A stretch of 64,000 nucleotides of DNA from Anaerocolumna sp. AGMB13025. GTDB lineage: Bacteria; Bacillota; Clostridia; Lachnospirales; Lachnospiraceae. The stretch covers positions 2,163,001 through 2,227,000 of the forward strand of contig NZ_CP121445.1 of assembly GCF_029689925.1 (NCBI RefSeq), written 5' to 3'. Shown in pieces: positions 1 through 6,862 of the stretch; within the stretch, counting starts at the first letter, position 1, and every line of letters begins with the position of its first letter. The position numbers were made by a program, and so were the translations under genes. The notes beneath the pieces are model-generated. The model was given only the letters and a program-made list of their open reading frames with translations, did not search any database and was not told the origin of the DNA.

Positions 1-147
1 GTGGAAGCTCCCATATGCTTTTTCCTGCAAAAGCAGCTTGACCGGGCGGCACAGGAACCGGATCACTCCGCTGATACCGAGATGCAAAGCAATCTGATTC
101 CCCTTACTTTTGGTGAGGAAGCGGAGGATTTTGGATTTGAGCCTTAA
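1..147 (+). CDS. C-terminal end of an unidentified protein (partial)
   Basis: An open frame enters from the left edge and stops with TAA at 145-147, leaving 48 residues that end in an acidic tail (EEAEDFGFEP). The next gene starts 12 bases later behind AAGGAG, so both are probably in one operon. In related conjugative elements this place upstream of the coupling protein often holds mobilisation or DNA-processing genes, but nothing in these 48 residues identifies a family. Confidence 0.55.
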   Translation: MEAPICFFLQKQLDRAAQEPDHSADTEMQSNLIPLTFGEEAEDFGFEP

Positions 148-159
148 AGGAGATAGGAC

Positions 160-609
160 ATGGTTAAAAAGAAGCTGAACAAAAAAGATTTGCTGTTAGC
201 AGCAGGCGTATCGTTGATTTTAATCTGCTTTATCGTGGTAAGCCAGCAATACAATTCTCCCCAAAATGTAATCAAGCGTACATTGCTGGAACGCTATGAT
301 ATTGTGAATGTGCCTGAAATTCAACTGCAGCATATGAAAAGGGATACCTATCGTCTGATCAATGCACCGGCTGATCCCGTTTCCGGTATCCCTTTGGAAA
401 ATTGGAGAATACTTTCCTTTGGAGTGTCAGGCATGGTTTACAGTGCTGTATCATTGGATGTACCGCTGGATAACGCAGAGAAATTAAACATAAGTATCCG
501 GCTTACGGACGAGCAGAGGGAACGGCTTAACTTATTGGCAGAAATCGAAGGCATTTCCCTTGAAGAAGCCGCAAAAAACATACTCTTAGAAGAACTCAAT
601 AGCGAATGA
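160..609 (+). CDS. Membrane-anchored protein with C-terminal ribbon-helix-helix-like segment
   Basis: This 149-residue protein has a basic N-terminus, one hydrophobic helix (about residues 10-28) and a soluble remainder. The last 40 residues (about 108-147) begin with a short strand-like ISIRLTDEQRERL and continue as two helices, the pattern of a CopG/Arc-type ribbon-helix-helix fold. A membrane anchor joined to such a fold is unusual; it could hold DNA or a relaxosome protein at the membrane. The start is the ATG at 160 behind AAGGAGAT. I know no named family for the whole protein. It lies between the truncated first gene and a hairpin terminator, so it may close a transcription unit. Confidence 0.6.
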   Translation: MVKKKLNKKDLLLAAGVSLILICFIVVSQQYNSPQNVIKRTLLERYDIVNVPEIQLQHMKRDTYRLINAPADPVSGIPLENWRILSFGVSGMVYSAVSLDVPLDNAEKLNISIRLTDEQRERLNLLAEIEGISLEEAAKNILLEELNSE

Positions 610-625
610 TGTATTATAAAAAGAT

Positions 626-664
626 GGGCGAGTACCGGGCAACTGGTATTCGCCCTTTCTTTCT
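626..664 (+). terminator. Rho-independent terminator
   Basis: GGGCGAGTACC and GGTATTCGCCC form an 11-bp stem around an 8-base loop, followed by TTTCTTTCTTT. It follows the gene ending at 609 and precedes the next ribosome site. Confidence 0.75.
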
Positions 665-680
665 TTGGAGGTGAGAACTT

Positions 681-1364
681 TTGAAAATGGTGTATATCGC
701 AAGTCCCCTGCGTGGGAATTACAACACCAATATTAAAAACGCGGTGGAATATTGCCGCCTTGCCGGGGAAAGGGGCGTACTGCCCCTTGCGCCCCATATT
801 ATTTTCAGCCAATGGTGCAATGACACGGTTCCGCAGCAGCGTGAACAGGGCTTGCAGCTTGGCCTTGCCCTGCTTGAAAAATCCGACGAGCTTTGGATTA
901 TGGGTGAAAAAATCAGTGAAGGTATGCGGGGTGAAATCAGCTTTGCCATGGAACACGGTATTCCCGCCTACCATATCACAAACCCGCTTGAACCGGAGGC
1001 ATATCCGGTCAGCGCCGATGAAAACCGGCTTCTTTCCAAGTTTGACTGTATCCCGGAAAGCAGTCGCAGAAATTATGAAAAACAGCTTGTAGTGCTTCGG
1101 CATGAAAATCTAAAGCCAGAGTTTCGGATACCCCGCAATCAGGTTTGGCTTGTTACCCACGATCCCGGCTGCCGACCGGGTTATATCCACAGCGATACCA
1201 TCCATCTAAGGCATCCGGTGGACGGCGATTATATGGCGGTTGGCCGTGGTGATGTGTGGGGTGTTCCGAAATCTGAAATAATGGATTACATCAGACAGGC
1301 TTATCCCGAATTTGACGCCGCTATGCAGTCTGCCGCAGAACCTGACGGGGAGCTTTGCCGATGA
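681..1364 (+). CDS. DUF4406-type protein (nucleoside deoxyribosyltransferase-like fold)
   Basis: The N-terminal half begins with VYIASPLRGNY, contains APH, EKSDELWIMGEKISEGMRGE and a further helix, which is the layout of the DUF4406/nucleoside 2-deoxyribosyltransferase-like superfamily found in phages and mobile elements. Such proteins bind nucleotide-like ligands, but the reaction is unknown here. The C-terminal half (about residues 130-227) is extra and unrecognised. I take TTG at 681 because GGAGGT at 667-672 is spaced correctly; an ATG at 687 is in frame but further away. The TGA overlaps the ATG of the coupling-protein gene (ATGA), so the two are translationally coupled. Confidence 0.7.
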   Translation: MKMVYIASPLRGNYNTNIKNAVEYCRLAGERGVLPLAPHIIFSQWCNDTVPQQREQGLQLGLALLEKSDELWIMGEKISEGMRGEISFAMEHGIPAYHITNPLEPEAYPVSADENRLLSKFDCIPESSRRNYEKQLVVLRHENLKPEFRIPRNQVWLVTHDPGCRPGYIHSDTIHLRHPVDGDYMAVGRGDVWGVPKSEIMDYIRQAYPEFDAAMQSAAEPDGELCR

Positions 1365-3622
1365 AGAAAAAGGAAAAGCTTATATTAAGCGCCGTAATAT
1401 TCGGTTTCGGCACGTTATTCAATCTATTTTTTACCGCTGCTCTGCATGGCTTGCTGTCGCGCCGGTATTCCACTCTTACTTTGGTTCCCCTATGGGACTG
1501 CATCGCAGGGCTTTTCACCCAGCGCCAGCAGTTCCTTTTGTTTTTGTCCTTTGAGGGTTTTATCTGCCTGTGCGGTGTGCTTTTTTGGGTACAGAACAAC
1601 CGGCCTTATCAGAGTGAGCTTGTGCGGGTGGCCGAGGATATTTACACGCCTGCCCCCGTGGGGCAATTTCAGCATGGATCAGCCCGGTGGCTGCGGGATA
1701 CTGAAAAAAACAAGGTTTTCGGCACACAGATAATCAGCCCACAAAACGAGCTGATCCGGGAGCTTTTGGACACCGGATATTCTGATCTGCCGTTTATGCA
1801 GAAGAAAAAGGACGTACAGGAGGACACCGGGCAAAGTACGGCGGTACAGGACCAAACCGCAGAACTGCCGCCCGTTGCCATAGAAAACCAAAAAAAGGAG
1901 GTTTTTGTTCAGGATGAAGATTTTGAAACGGTAGAGTATGACCTTTCGGCTGCCGGGATTACTAAACCGCCGCAGGAAGCGCCGGATTCTGTTTCGACGG
2001 AGCAGGGGGCGGAGGAAGAAAAGGCCGACCCCTATCAGCTATTTTCCGAGGGTGGGATTGTAATGGGAATGGACAGAATCGGCGGTAAGGAATTGGGAGA
2101 ACCACCGGAACGGCTTTATTACATTTCGGACGATACCCATACCTTGACCATCGGCGCTACACGCTCTGGCAAGACCCGCTGCCTTGTTATTCAATCCATC
2201 TGTCTGCTGGGACTTGCCGCAGAGAGCCTTGTTATTAGCGATCCAAAGGCAGAACTGTTCCACTATACCTCGAAATTTCTGAAAAAGCTGGGCTATGAAG
2301 TGATCTGTCTGGATTTTAAGAATCCCGAAAAAAGTACCCGATACAATCTCCTTCAGCCTGTCATTGACGCTGTAAATGCCGGAAATATGGAACGGGCGGA
2401 AATGTATGCGTGGGATATTACCAATATTCTTGTCGGTGATGATGTGTCCAACGAAAAGATTTGGGAAAATGGTGAGAAATCCACCATAGCGGCAGCAATT
2501 CTCTGCGTGGTGGTGGATAACAAAAAGCGGCCGGAGTATCAGAATCTGACCAATGTGTATTGGTTTATCGCAGAAATGTCCAAGTCCGTGGGCGGTAAAA
2601 CACCTATGAGTGAGTATATGAAGAAACTGCCAAGCTCCCATCCGGCACGGGCGCTTATGTCCATAGCCGAGGTCGCCCCCAGCCGTACCAAGGGCAGCTT
2701 TGACACCTCCGCCCTGACCACCCTGCGGCTCTTTACCAGCCGGTCCGTCTACTCCGTCACCCATAAGAGCGACTATAACATATCGGAGATCGGGCAGAAA
2801 AAGCAGGCACTATTCATGATTCTGCCCGATGAAAAAACCACCTATTATCCTATCGCCAGCCTGATGGTATCCCAGCTCTATGAGTTGTTGGTACGCCAGT
2901 CTGATCAGCGGGGCGGCAGGCTGGAACGCCGGGTCAACTTTGTTCTTGATGAATTCGGAAATTTTACGAAACTCACCGATTTTACCAATAAACTGACCGT
3001 GGCGGGCGGACGCGGGATGAGGTTTAATCTGTTCCTGCAAAGCTTTGAACAGCTTACCCAAAAGTACAATAAGGAAACAGCGGCTATTGTTAAATCCAAC
3101 TGTCAGACATGGATTTATCTGCAAGCGGACGACAAAGAAACCTTGCAGGATGTGTGCGACAAGCTGGGCAAGTACACCACCAGCGCCTATCAGCTTTCCA
3201 GCCAGCACGGGCGGTATGTGAATCCATCCAGTTCCCACAGCATCAGCCTTGTGGCAAGGGAGCTTCTGACCACGGACGAAATCCGAAGGATACAGCGTCC
3301 ATCGCAGATTGTTGTCAGCCGTTCCCATCCGGCTATGATGAATGCTCCCGATCTGTCACAGTGGTACTTTAACCGGATGTGCGGCTTGGGCGATAAAGAG
3401 CATAACCGTTTAGTACGGGAAACAAGAGAAGCGGCGCGCCCGGTAATCTCGGAGATGAAGGGCGATATTCCTCTGTGGAACATTTGGGTGTACTATGCCA
3501 AGGATTTGCAGCTTAAAGAAGCCCAACAGAAGTCACAGGCTTTCGCTTCGCAGATGGGCGCGATTTTTTCAGAAAAAGGCTTTCGGAAAGGAGGATCGAA
3601 CAAGAGTGAAGATGTCGATTAA
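1361..3622 (+). CDS. VirD4/TraG-type type IV secretion coupling protein
   Basis: This 753-residue ATPase brings the relaxase-DNA complex to the conjugation channel. Two N-terminal membrane helices (about residues 8-30 and 58-80) are followed by a linker and the nucleotide-binding domain. The Walker A motif is GATRSGKT near residue 265, with ISDPKAELF shortly after; the Walker B motif is FVLDEFGNF near residue 526. The ATG at 1361 overlaps the previous stop by four bases; a TTG six bases earlier is less likely. Length and motif order fit TraG proteins of Gram-positive ICEs. The next gene starts inside its 3' end, so it heads the secretion operon seen here. Confidence 0.95.
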   Translation: MKKKEKLILSAVIFGFGTLFNLFFTAALHGLLSRRYSTLTLVPLWDCIAGLFTQRQQFLLFLSFEGFICLCGVLFWVQNNRPYQSELVRVAEDIYTPAPVGQFQHGSARWLRDTEKNKVFGTQIISPQNELIRELLDTGYSDLPFMQKKKDVQEDTGQSTAVQDQTAELPPVAIENQKKEVFVQDEDFETVEYDLSAAGITKPPQEAPDSVSTEQGAEEEKADPYQLFSEGGIVMGMDRIGGKELGEPPERLYYISDDTHTLTIGATRSGKTRCLVIQSICLLGLAAESLVISDPKAELFHYTSKFLKKLGYEVICLDFKNPEKSTRYNLLQPVIDAVNAGNMERAEMYAWDITNILVGDDVSNEKIWENGEKSTIAAAILCVVVDNKKRPEYQNLTNVYWFIAEMSKSVGGKTPMSEYMKKLPSSHPARALMSIAEVAPSRTKGSFDTSALTTLRLFTSRSVYSVTHKSDYNISEIGQKKQALFMILPDEKTTYYPIASLMVSQLYELLVRQSDQRGGRLERRVNFVLDEFGNFTKLTDFTNKLTVAGGRGMRFNLFLQSFEQLTQKYNKETAAIVKSNCQTWIYLQADDKETLQDVCDKLGKYTTSAYQLSSQHGRYVNPSSSHSISLVARELLTTDEIRRIQRPSQIVVSRSHPAMMNAPDLSQWYFNRMCGLGDKEHNRLVRETREAARPVISEMKGDIPLWNIWVYYAKDLQLKEAQQKSQAFASQMGAIFSEKGFRKGGSNKSEDVD

Positions 3623-3974
3623 ACATTTGGCTAAAAAATTGAAGGCCAAGACCAAGGCGGTGGGCGCAGGATTGCTCACCGCTTTTCTTATGCTTCAAAA
3701 CAGCACGGTTGCCTACGCTGCCGGTGGTGGTATCGGCGGCAGTCAGATTGCCAAAGGTACGGAAAAGCTCATTCAGGACGCTACCACCTGGCTCATGGTG
3801 CTGGCTCCGGTCGTGGCGGGACTGCTTATCATTTATTTCTGCATCCGGCGTTCGGCAGCCGATGAAATGGATCAGAAGAAATGGAACAACCGCATTGTGG
3901 TTGCCATTGTATCCTGTATCGGGGCGGTGCTGGGCAGCGCCACCCTCAACATCATTATCGGCTACTATCAGTAA
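3606..3974 (+). CDS. VirB2/TrbC-like small membrane protein (candidate conjugative pilin or channel subunit)
   Basis: About 122 residues: a basic start, a first hydrophobic segment ending in AYAAGGG that looks like a signal-peptidase site, then two membrane helices (VLAPVVAGLLIIYF and VVAIVSCIGAVLGSATL). This short signal-plus-two-helices plan is that of VirB2/TrbC subunits. The GTG at 3606 is chosen because AAAGGAGG at 3588-3594 is well spaced to it; an ATG lies six bases later. The gene overlaps the end of the coupling-protein gene and is followed at once by an intrinsic terminator, which could raise its transcript level relative to downstream genes. Confidence 0.7.
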   Translation: MKMSIKHLAKKLKAKTKAVGAGLLTAFLMLQNSTVAYAAGGGIGGSQIAKGTEKLIQDATTWLMVLAPVVAGLLIIYFCIRRSAADEMDQKKWNNRIVVAIVSCIGAVLGSATLNIIIGYYQ

Positions 3975-3995
3975 GCCGGAAAACCTTGTAGGAAG

Positions 3996-4021
3996 CCGCA
4001 GGAAATCCCTGCGGTTTTTCT
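3996..4021 (+). terminator. Internal intrinsic terminator in the transfer operon
   Basis: CCGCAGG and CCTGCGG form a 7-bp GC-rich stem with a 5-base loop, followed by TTTTTCT. It lies between the VirB2-like gene and the next small membrane-protein gene. Confidence 0.8.
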
Positions 4022-4063
4022 GTTGCAATCAAAAATCCATGATAAAAAAGGAGAATTATTACT

Positions 4064-4348
4064 ATGAAAAATCTGATGAACACCATCGTTTCCAAGGGAC
4101 AGCGCATGGAGGGCAAGGCGAAAGCAGCCCTGATCCGCACACAAATGAAGCTCCAGCAGTTGAAAGCAAACACCAGCAGGGTTCTTTGCCAGCAGTCCGG
4201 GGAGGGCTTCGTTGACACGGCGCTGAAAATTTTGATTTCTGTTGTCGTAGGCGCTCTGCTACTTGCCGGTCTTTACATGCTTTTCAATGACACGATCCTG
4301 CCGACTCTGACTGAGCGTATCAAAAGCCTTTTCAACTATAAGGGCTAA
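4064..4348 (+). CDS. DUF6133-type small membrane protein
   Basis: This 94-residue protein has a basic amphipathic first half and, after GEGFVDTALKIL, one long hydrophobic helix (about residues 52-74). It ends in a short basic tail. The layout fits the small DUF6133 proteins found beside VirB2-like genes in clostridial conjugative elements. The GEGF...T context before the hydrophobic helix also resembles pseudopilin cleavage regions (compare RRGEGYIDVA at 16,031), so it may be processed by the prepilin peptidase encoded at 9,137; that is inference. It starts at ATG 4064 behind AAAGGAG and is bracketed by two intrinsic terminators. Confidence 0.7.
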   Translation: MKNLMNTIVSKGQRMEGKAKAALIRTQMKLQQLKANTSRVLCQQSGEGFVDTALKILISVVVGALLLAGLYMLFNDTILPTLTERIKSLFNYKG

Positions 4349-4362
4349 ATGGCAGAACCGGT

Positions 4363-4402
4363 CCGCCCCTTTCCATCAAACGAAAGGGGCGGGTATTTTA
4401 TT
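4363..4402 (+). terminator. Strong internal intrinsic terminator
   Basis: CCGCCCCTTTC and GAAAGGGGCGG form a perfect 11-bp stem with an 8-base loop, followed by GTATTTTATTTT. It lies between the DUF6133 gene and spoVG. Confidence 0.85.
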
Positions 4403-4430
4403 TTCACCCAATATTTAAGGAGGAACCGAC

Positions 4431-4709
4431 ATGAAAGTAACAGCAAAAATTGTTGCCAATCTGACCGATAAGGGCAGGCTCAAGGCTGTTTCCACCGTTT
4501 GCTTAAACGGTGAGTTTCTGATTACCGGAGTCCGCATCGTGGACTGCGAAAAAGGGCTTGGCGTATTTATGCCCAGCCGTAGAATTAAGGCAGAGGAATA
4601 CCGGGACATCTGCTTTCCAATCACCCCGGAGCTTCACCAGACCATTAAGGAAGTGGTGCTGGAAGCCTATCAAAACCAATCGGCCCCAGCAGCGGATGAA
4701 GCCGATTAA
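4431..4709 (+). CDS. spoVG: SpoVG family protein
   Basis: This 92-residue protein begins MKVTAKIVANLTDKGRLKA and contains the family's GVRIVDCEKGLGVFMPSR stretch and a RDICFPITPELHQ segment, all hallmarks of SpoVG. Chromosomal SpoVG is a small nucleic-acid-binding regulator affecting septation, sporulation and virulence genes. Copies inside conjugative elements are common and probably regulate element genes, though the target here is unknown. The ATG at 4431 follows AAGGAGG. Length is normal for the family. It precedes the VirB6-like gene closely and lies after a strong terminator, so read-through or a weak local promoter must supply its transcript. Confidence 0.92.
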   Translation: MKVTAKIVANLTDKGRLKAVSTVCLNGEFLITGVRIVDCEKGLGVFMPSRRIKAEEYRDICFPITPELHQTIKEVVLEAYQNQSAPAADEAD

Positions 4710-4766
4710 GCAGTATGGAGTATGCGCCCTGCGGGATCTCCCACAGGGCAGGGAGGTGAAAATTAT

Positions 4767-5609
4767 TTGGAAATAATCCTTGTACTGCTTATCGTGGCAG
4801 TCTTGAACGGCGCGGTGGCATTCATTGATGAAATGCTTTCCGACCTCGTTCCTATGACCCTAAACGCAGACCAGTATATGATAGCAGCAGGCGGCGGCAG
4901 CATGGTATCTGTTTTGTTTGATATTCTGCTGGGCTTTGGCGTGTCGCTGATTATCCTGAAATTTTTGAAAAAAGGCTTTGAGTGCTATGTCATGTGGACG
5001 GACGGCGACCCGGATGTGGAGCCGACCCACCTTGTCATCCGCTTTATTCAGGCCATTGCCGTAGCGGTCTGCTTTCCGGTCATGTACGGCTGGCTTGCGG
5101 AGATTACCCAAAACCTGACGGATGAGCTGATGGCCGCCATTGGTGCCGCAACCAATTATGACTGGCAGGCGTGGGTCAACGGCATCAGCTCCCTTGGGCT
5201 GGTTACGGCCATATTCGGTTTGATTTTCGTAGTCTGCTACTTTGTGCTGTATTTCCAATTCCTGATGCGGGGCTTGGAGATTATGATTTTGCGTATCGGC
5301 CTGCCCCTTGCCTGTGTCGGCCTGTTGGATAACGATAAGGGCGTATTCAAGACCTATATCAATAAGTTTTTCCAGTCCACCCTTGCGGTGGTGGTACAGA
5401 TATGCCTGTGCAAGCTGGGAGTCGGTATGATGATGAATATTGGCGTAAATATGAATATCTTTTGGGGAATCGCCTGTATCGTGCTTGCCATTAAAACGCC
5501 GCGTTTCCTTAGTGAATTCATGGTTCCCACAGGAGGCGGTGCGGGTGTTATCAACAACGTGTACCATTCCGTCCGGCTGGTTGGTATGGCAAAAGGCATG
5601 ATCAAGTAA
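4767..5609 (+). CDS. VirB6/TrbL-like polytopic channel protein
   Basis: About 280 residues with at least six hydrophobic segments, including one at the extreme N-terminus (LEIILVLLIVAVLNGAVAF) and a cluster at residues 60-80, 105-125, 160-195 and 225-245. The sequence GLPLACVGLLDNDKGVFKTY before the last helices is typical of VirB6/TrbL-like proteins of Gram-positive elements, which form the inner-membrane channel. TTG at 4767 is chosen because GGGAGGTG at 4751-4758 fits it; an ATG at 4722 would add a polar segment without a ribosome site. It sits between spoVG and a small membrane protein with tight spacing. Confidence 0.8.
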   Translation: MEIILVLLIVAVLNGAVAFIDEMLSDLVPMTLNADQYMIAAGGGSMVSVLFDILLGFGVSLIILKFLKKGFECYVMWTDGDPDVEPTHLVIRFIQAIAVAVCFPVMYGWLAEITQNLTDELMAAIGAATNYDWQAWVNGISSLGLVTAIFGLIFVVCYFVLYFQFLMRGLEIMILRIGLPLACVGLLDNDKGVFKTYINKFFQSTLAVVVQICLCKLGVGMMMNIGVNMNIFWGIACIVLAIKTPRFLSEFMVPTGGGAGVINNVYHSVRLVGMAKGMIK

Positions 5610-5625
5610 AGGCGGTGATGGCTAA

Positions 5626-5838
5626 GTGATAACCCTTGACGATATTTCCATGGCGGTCATTTCCCTTATCCGCTTGGGTGCGGTGTTTCGTTTCGTTCAC
5701 TGCATGATTCGGCTTCATGGTGCCGAGGAAGAACAGGCACGGTATAAAAAGCGGGCGAAAAACACCGTGGTTTTCTATGTGATTGCCGAATGTATCTGGC
5801 AAATTAAAGAGATTATTTTTTACTATTACAATATATAA
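5626..5838 (+). CDS. Small membrane protein of the transfer operon
   Basis: A 70-residue protein starting at GTG 5626 behind AAAGGCGGTGATG. It has a hydrophobic N-terminal helix, a central charged segment (HGAEEEQARYKKRAK) and a second hydrophobic helix ending at the C-terminus. It follows the VirB6-like gene by 16 bases and is probably cotranscribed. I do not recognise a family. It is the last gene before the AT-rich insertion at 5,840-6,490. Confidence 0.6.
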   Translation: MITLDDISMAVISLIRLGAVFRFVHCMIRLHGAEEEQARYKKRAKNTVVFYVIAECIWQIKEIIFYYYNI

Positions 5839-5871
5839 GTACAACTCATCTTTCGGCGAACAAAATATAAC

Positions 5872-5952
5872 TTGACAAACAAATAAAAATTTGTATTGAC
5901 AAAGACAATGTTGTGAGGTAGTATAAACATAGCAAACAAAAAATAATTTGTT
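5872..5952 (+). promoter_or_regulatory. Promoter flanked by two palindromes
   Basis: TTGACA at 5896-5901 and TAGTAT at 5919-5924 are separated by 17 bases. The palindrome ACAAAT-AAAA-ATTTGT (5879-5894) lies just upstream of the -35 box and AACAAA-AAATAA-TTTGTT (5935-5952) just downstream of the start region. Two similar half-sites on both sides of a promoter suggest a repressor operator pair controlling the gene at 5,976. Confidence 0.65.
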
Positions 5953-5975
5953 CGTCAAAGGAGGAAGATTGAAGT

Positions 5976-6437
5976 ATGTATAACTATATTGTGAAACTAG
6001 AAATTGCAAATGACAAAAAAAGAGAGGAGTTTGATTTAAGAACTATCAAATTAGAAATCCAGAAAGCAATCGACAAGTACCATGCGTTGAAAACAGTCCG
6101 CAACAAAAAAAGTCTAACATTTAGCGTGGAGCAGAAGATTCTCGAAATAAAAATTGAGTCCCCAGTACAACTTGATGTTCCTAGTAAAGCGTTGGCAAAA
6201 TTCACACGACTGTTACTCGAACTATCACCTGCTCTTGCAGGCACAATTAACAATGGGCGTGTATTTCAGTCAGTGCAAACAAGCATTCCTCCCAGCGATA
6301 TAGATCGAATATCGTCATGTGATACGTTAAAAAAGATAATTGATTTATTCTGTGGGGAATTGCAAACAAACGCAAACATGGAATTACAACGGAAGATTAA
6401 AGCCTTGCTTTTTAATGTCGAAGAAGTGGTAGACTAA
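5976..6437 (+). CDS. Unrecognised AT-rich protein inserted in the transfer operon
   Basis: This 153-residue soluble protein is rich in Lys, Ile and Glu and has no membrane segment or signal. The N-terminal 60 residues look like alternating strands and helices (VKLEIANDKKREEFDLRTIK), the C-terminal third is helical. I know no family. Its base composition is clearly more AT-rich than the surrounding operon, and it has its own promoter with two palindromes upstream and its own terminator at 6,450, so it is an independently expressed insert. Small self-regulated cargo genes of this kind are often antidefence, immunity or regulatory proteins, but nothing in the sequence decides this. The ATG follows AAAGGAGG. 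Confidence 0.6.
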   Translation: MYNYIVKLEIANDKKREEFDLRTIKLEIQKAIDKYHALKTVRNKKSLTFSVEQKILEIKIESPVQLDVPSKALAKFTRLLLELSPALAGTINNGRVFQSVQTSIPPSDIDRISSCDTLKKIIDLFCGELQTNANMELQRKIKALLFNVEEVVD

Positions 6438-6449
6438 GTTATACCCTCA

Positions 6450-6491
6450 CAGCACTCTCAAAGTATTTTTGACTTTGAGGGTGCTGTTTTT
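6450..6491 (+). terminator. Intrinsic terminator of the AT-rich insert
   Basis: CAGCACTCTCAAAGT and ACTTTGAGGGTGCTG form a 15-bp stem with one mismatch and a short ATTTTTG loop, followed by TTTTT. It closes the independent transcription unit. Confidence 0.85.
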
Positions 6492-6524
6492 ACAAATGAA
6501 TTTTTCATGAAGGAGGTTCTCTAT

Positions 6525-6848
6525 GTGTTAAACGAAATCAATCTATATATACCCACCGGAGTCAAGGCAGAAAATGAACTGTTTAACGGCTTTGGCAAAC
6601 GAGAGCTTATGCAAAGTGCAATCGGCTCTCTGTTCGGCGACGCTGTGGCGGCTATTTTATGGCTGATTGCGGGGAATGTTGCGCTGACCGTAGTGGCAGT
6701 CCTGTCCGGGATTTTCGGTTCCGTAATGATGTGTACAAAAGACCAGAACAATCAAAGCGTGGTAGACCAAATCCGGGATATGATCCGGTTTTGGCGCAGC
6801 CAGCAGATTTACCCCTACCGTATGCAGGATGAATGGGGTATAAAGTAA
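6525..6848 (+). CDS. PrgI-like small conjugation membrane protein
   Basis: About 107 residues: a short polar N-terminus (NEINLYIPTG), two hydrophobic helices separated by a turn (AAILWLIAGNVALTVVAVLSGIFGSVMMC) and a basic C-terminus with RFWRSQQIYPYR. That plan matches PrgI/VirB3-like proteins, which pair with VirB4 in Gram-positive transfer systems. The GTG at 6525 fits AAGGAGG at 6510-6516; the upstream ATG at 6507 overlaps that ribosome site and is unlikely. Here PrgI is far from virB4 (20,086), which is unusual. The next gene starts 14 bases after its stop. Confidence 0.65.
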   Translation: MLNEINLYIPTGVKAENELFNGFGKRELMQSAIGSLFGDAVAAILWLIAGNVALTVVAVLSGIFGSVMMCTKDQNNQSVVDQIRDMIRFWRSQQIYPYRMQDEWGIK

Positions 6849-6862
6849 AGGAGGATTTTTAC

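Noticed and set aside
438..1103. 221-codon minus-strand frame opposite the DUF4406 gene
   Set aside because: Shadow of two plus-strand genes; it would also run through the terminator at 626-664.
2039..2764. 241-codon minus-strand frame opposite the coupling protein
   Set aside because: The plus strand has clear VirD4 motifs across the same span; the minus frame has no ribosome site or family.
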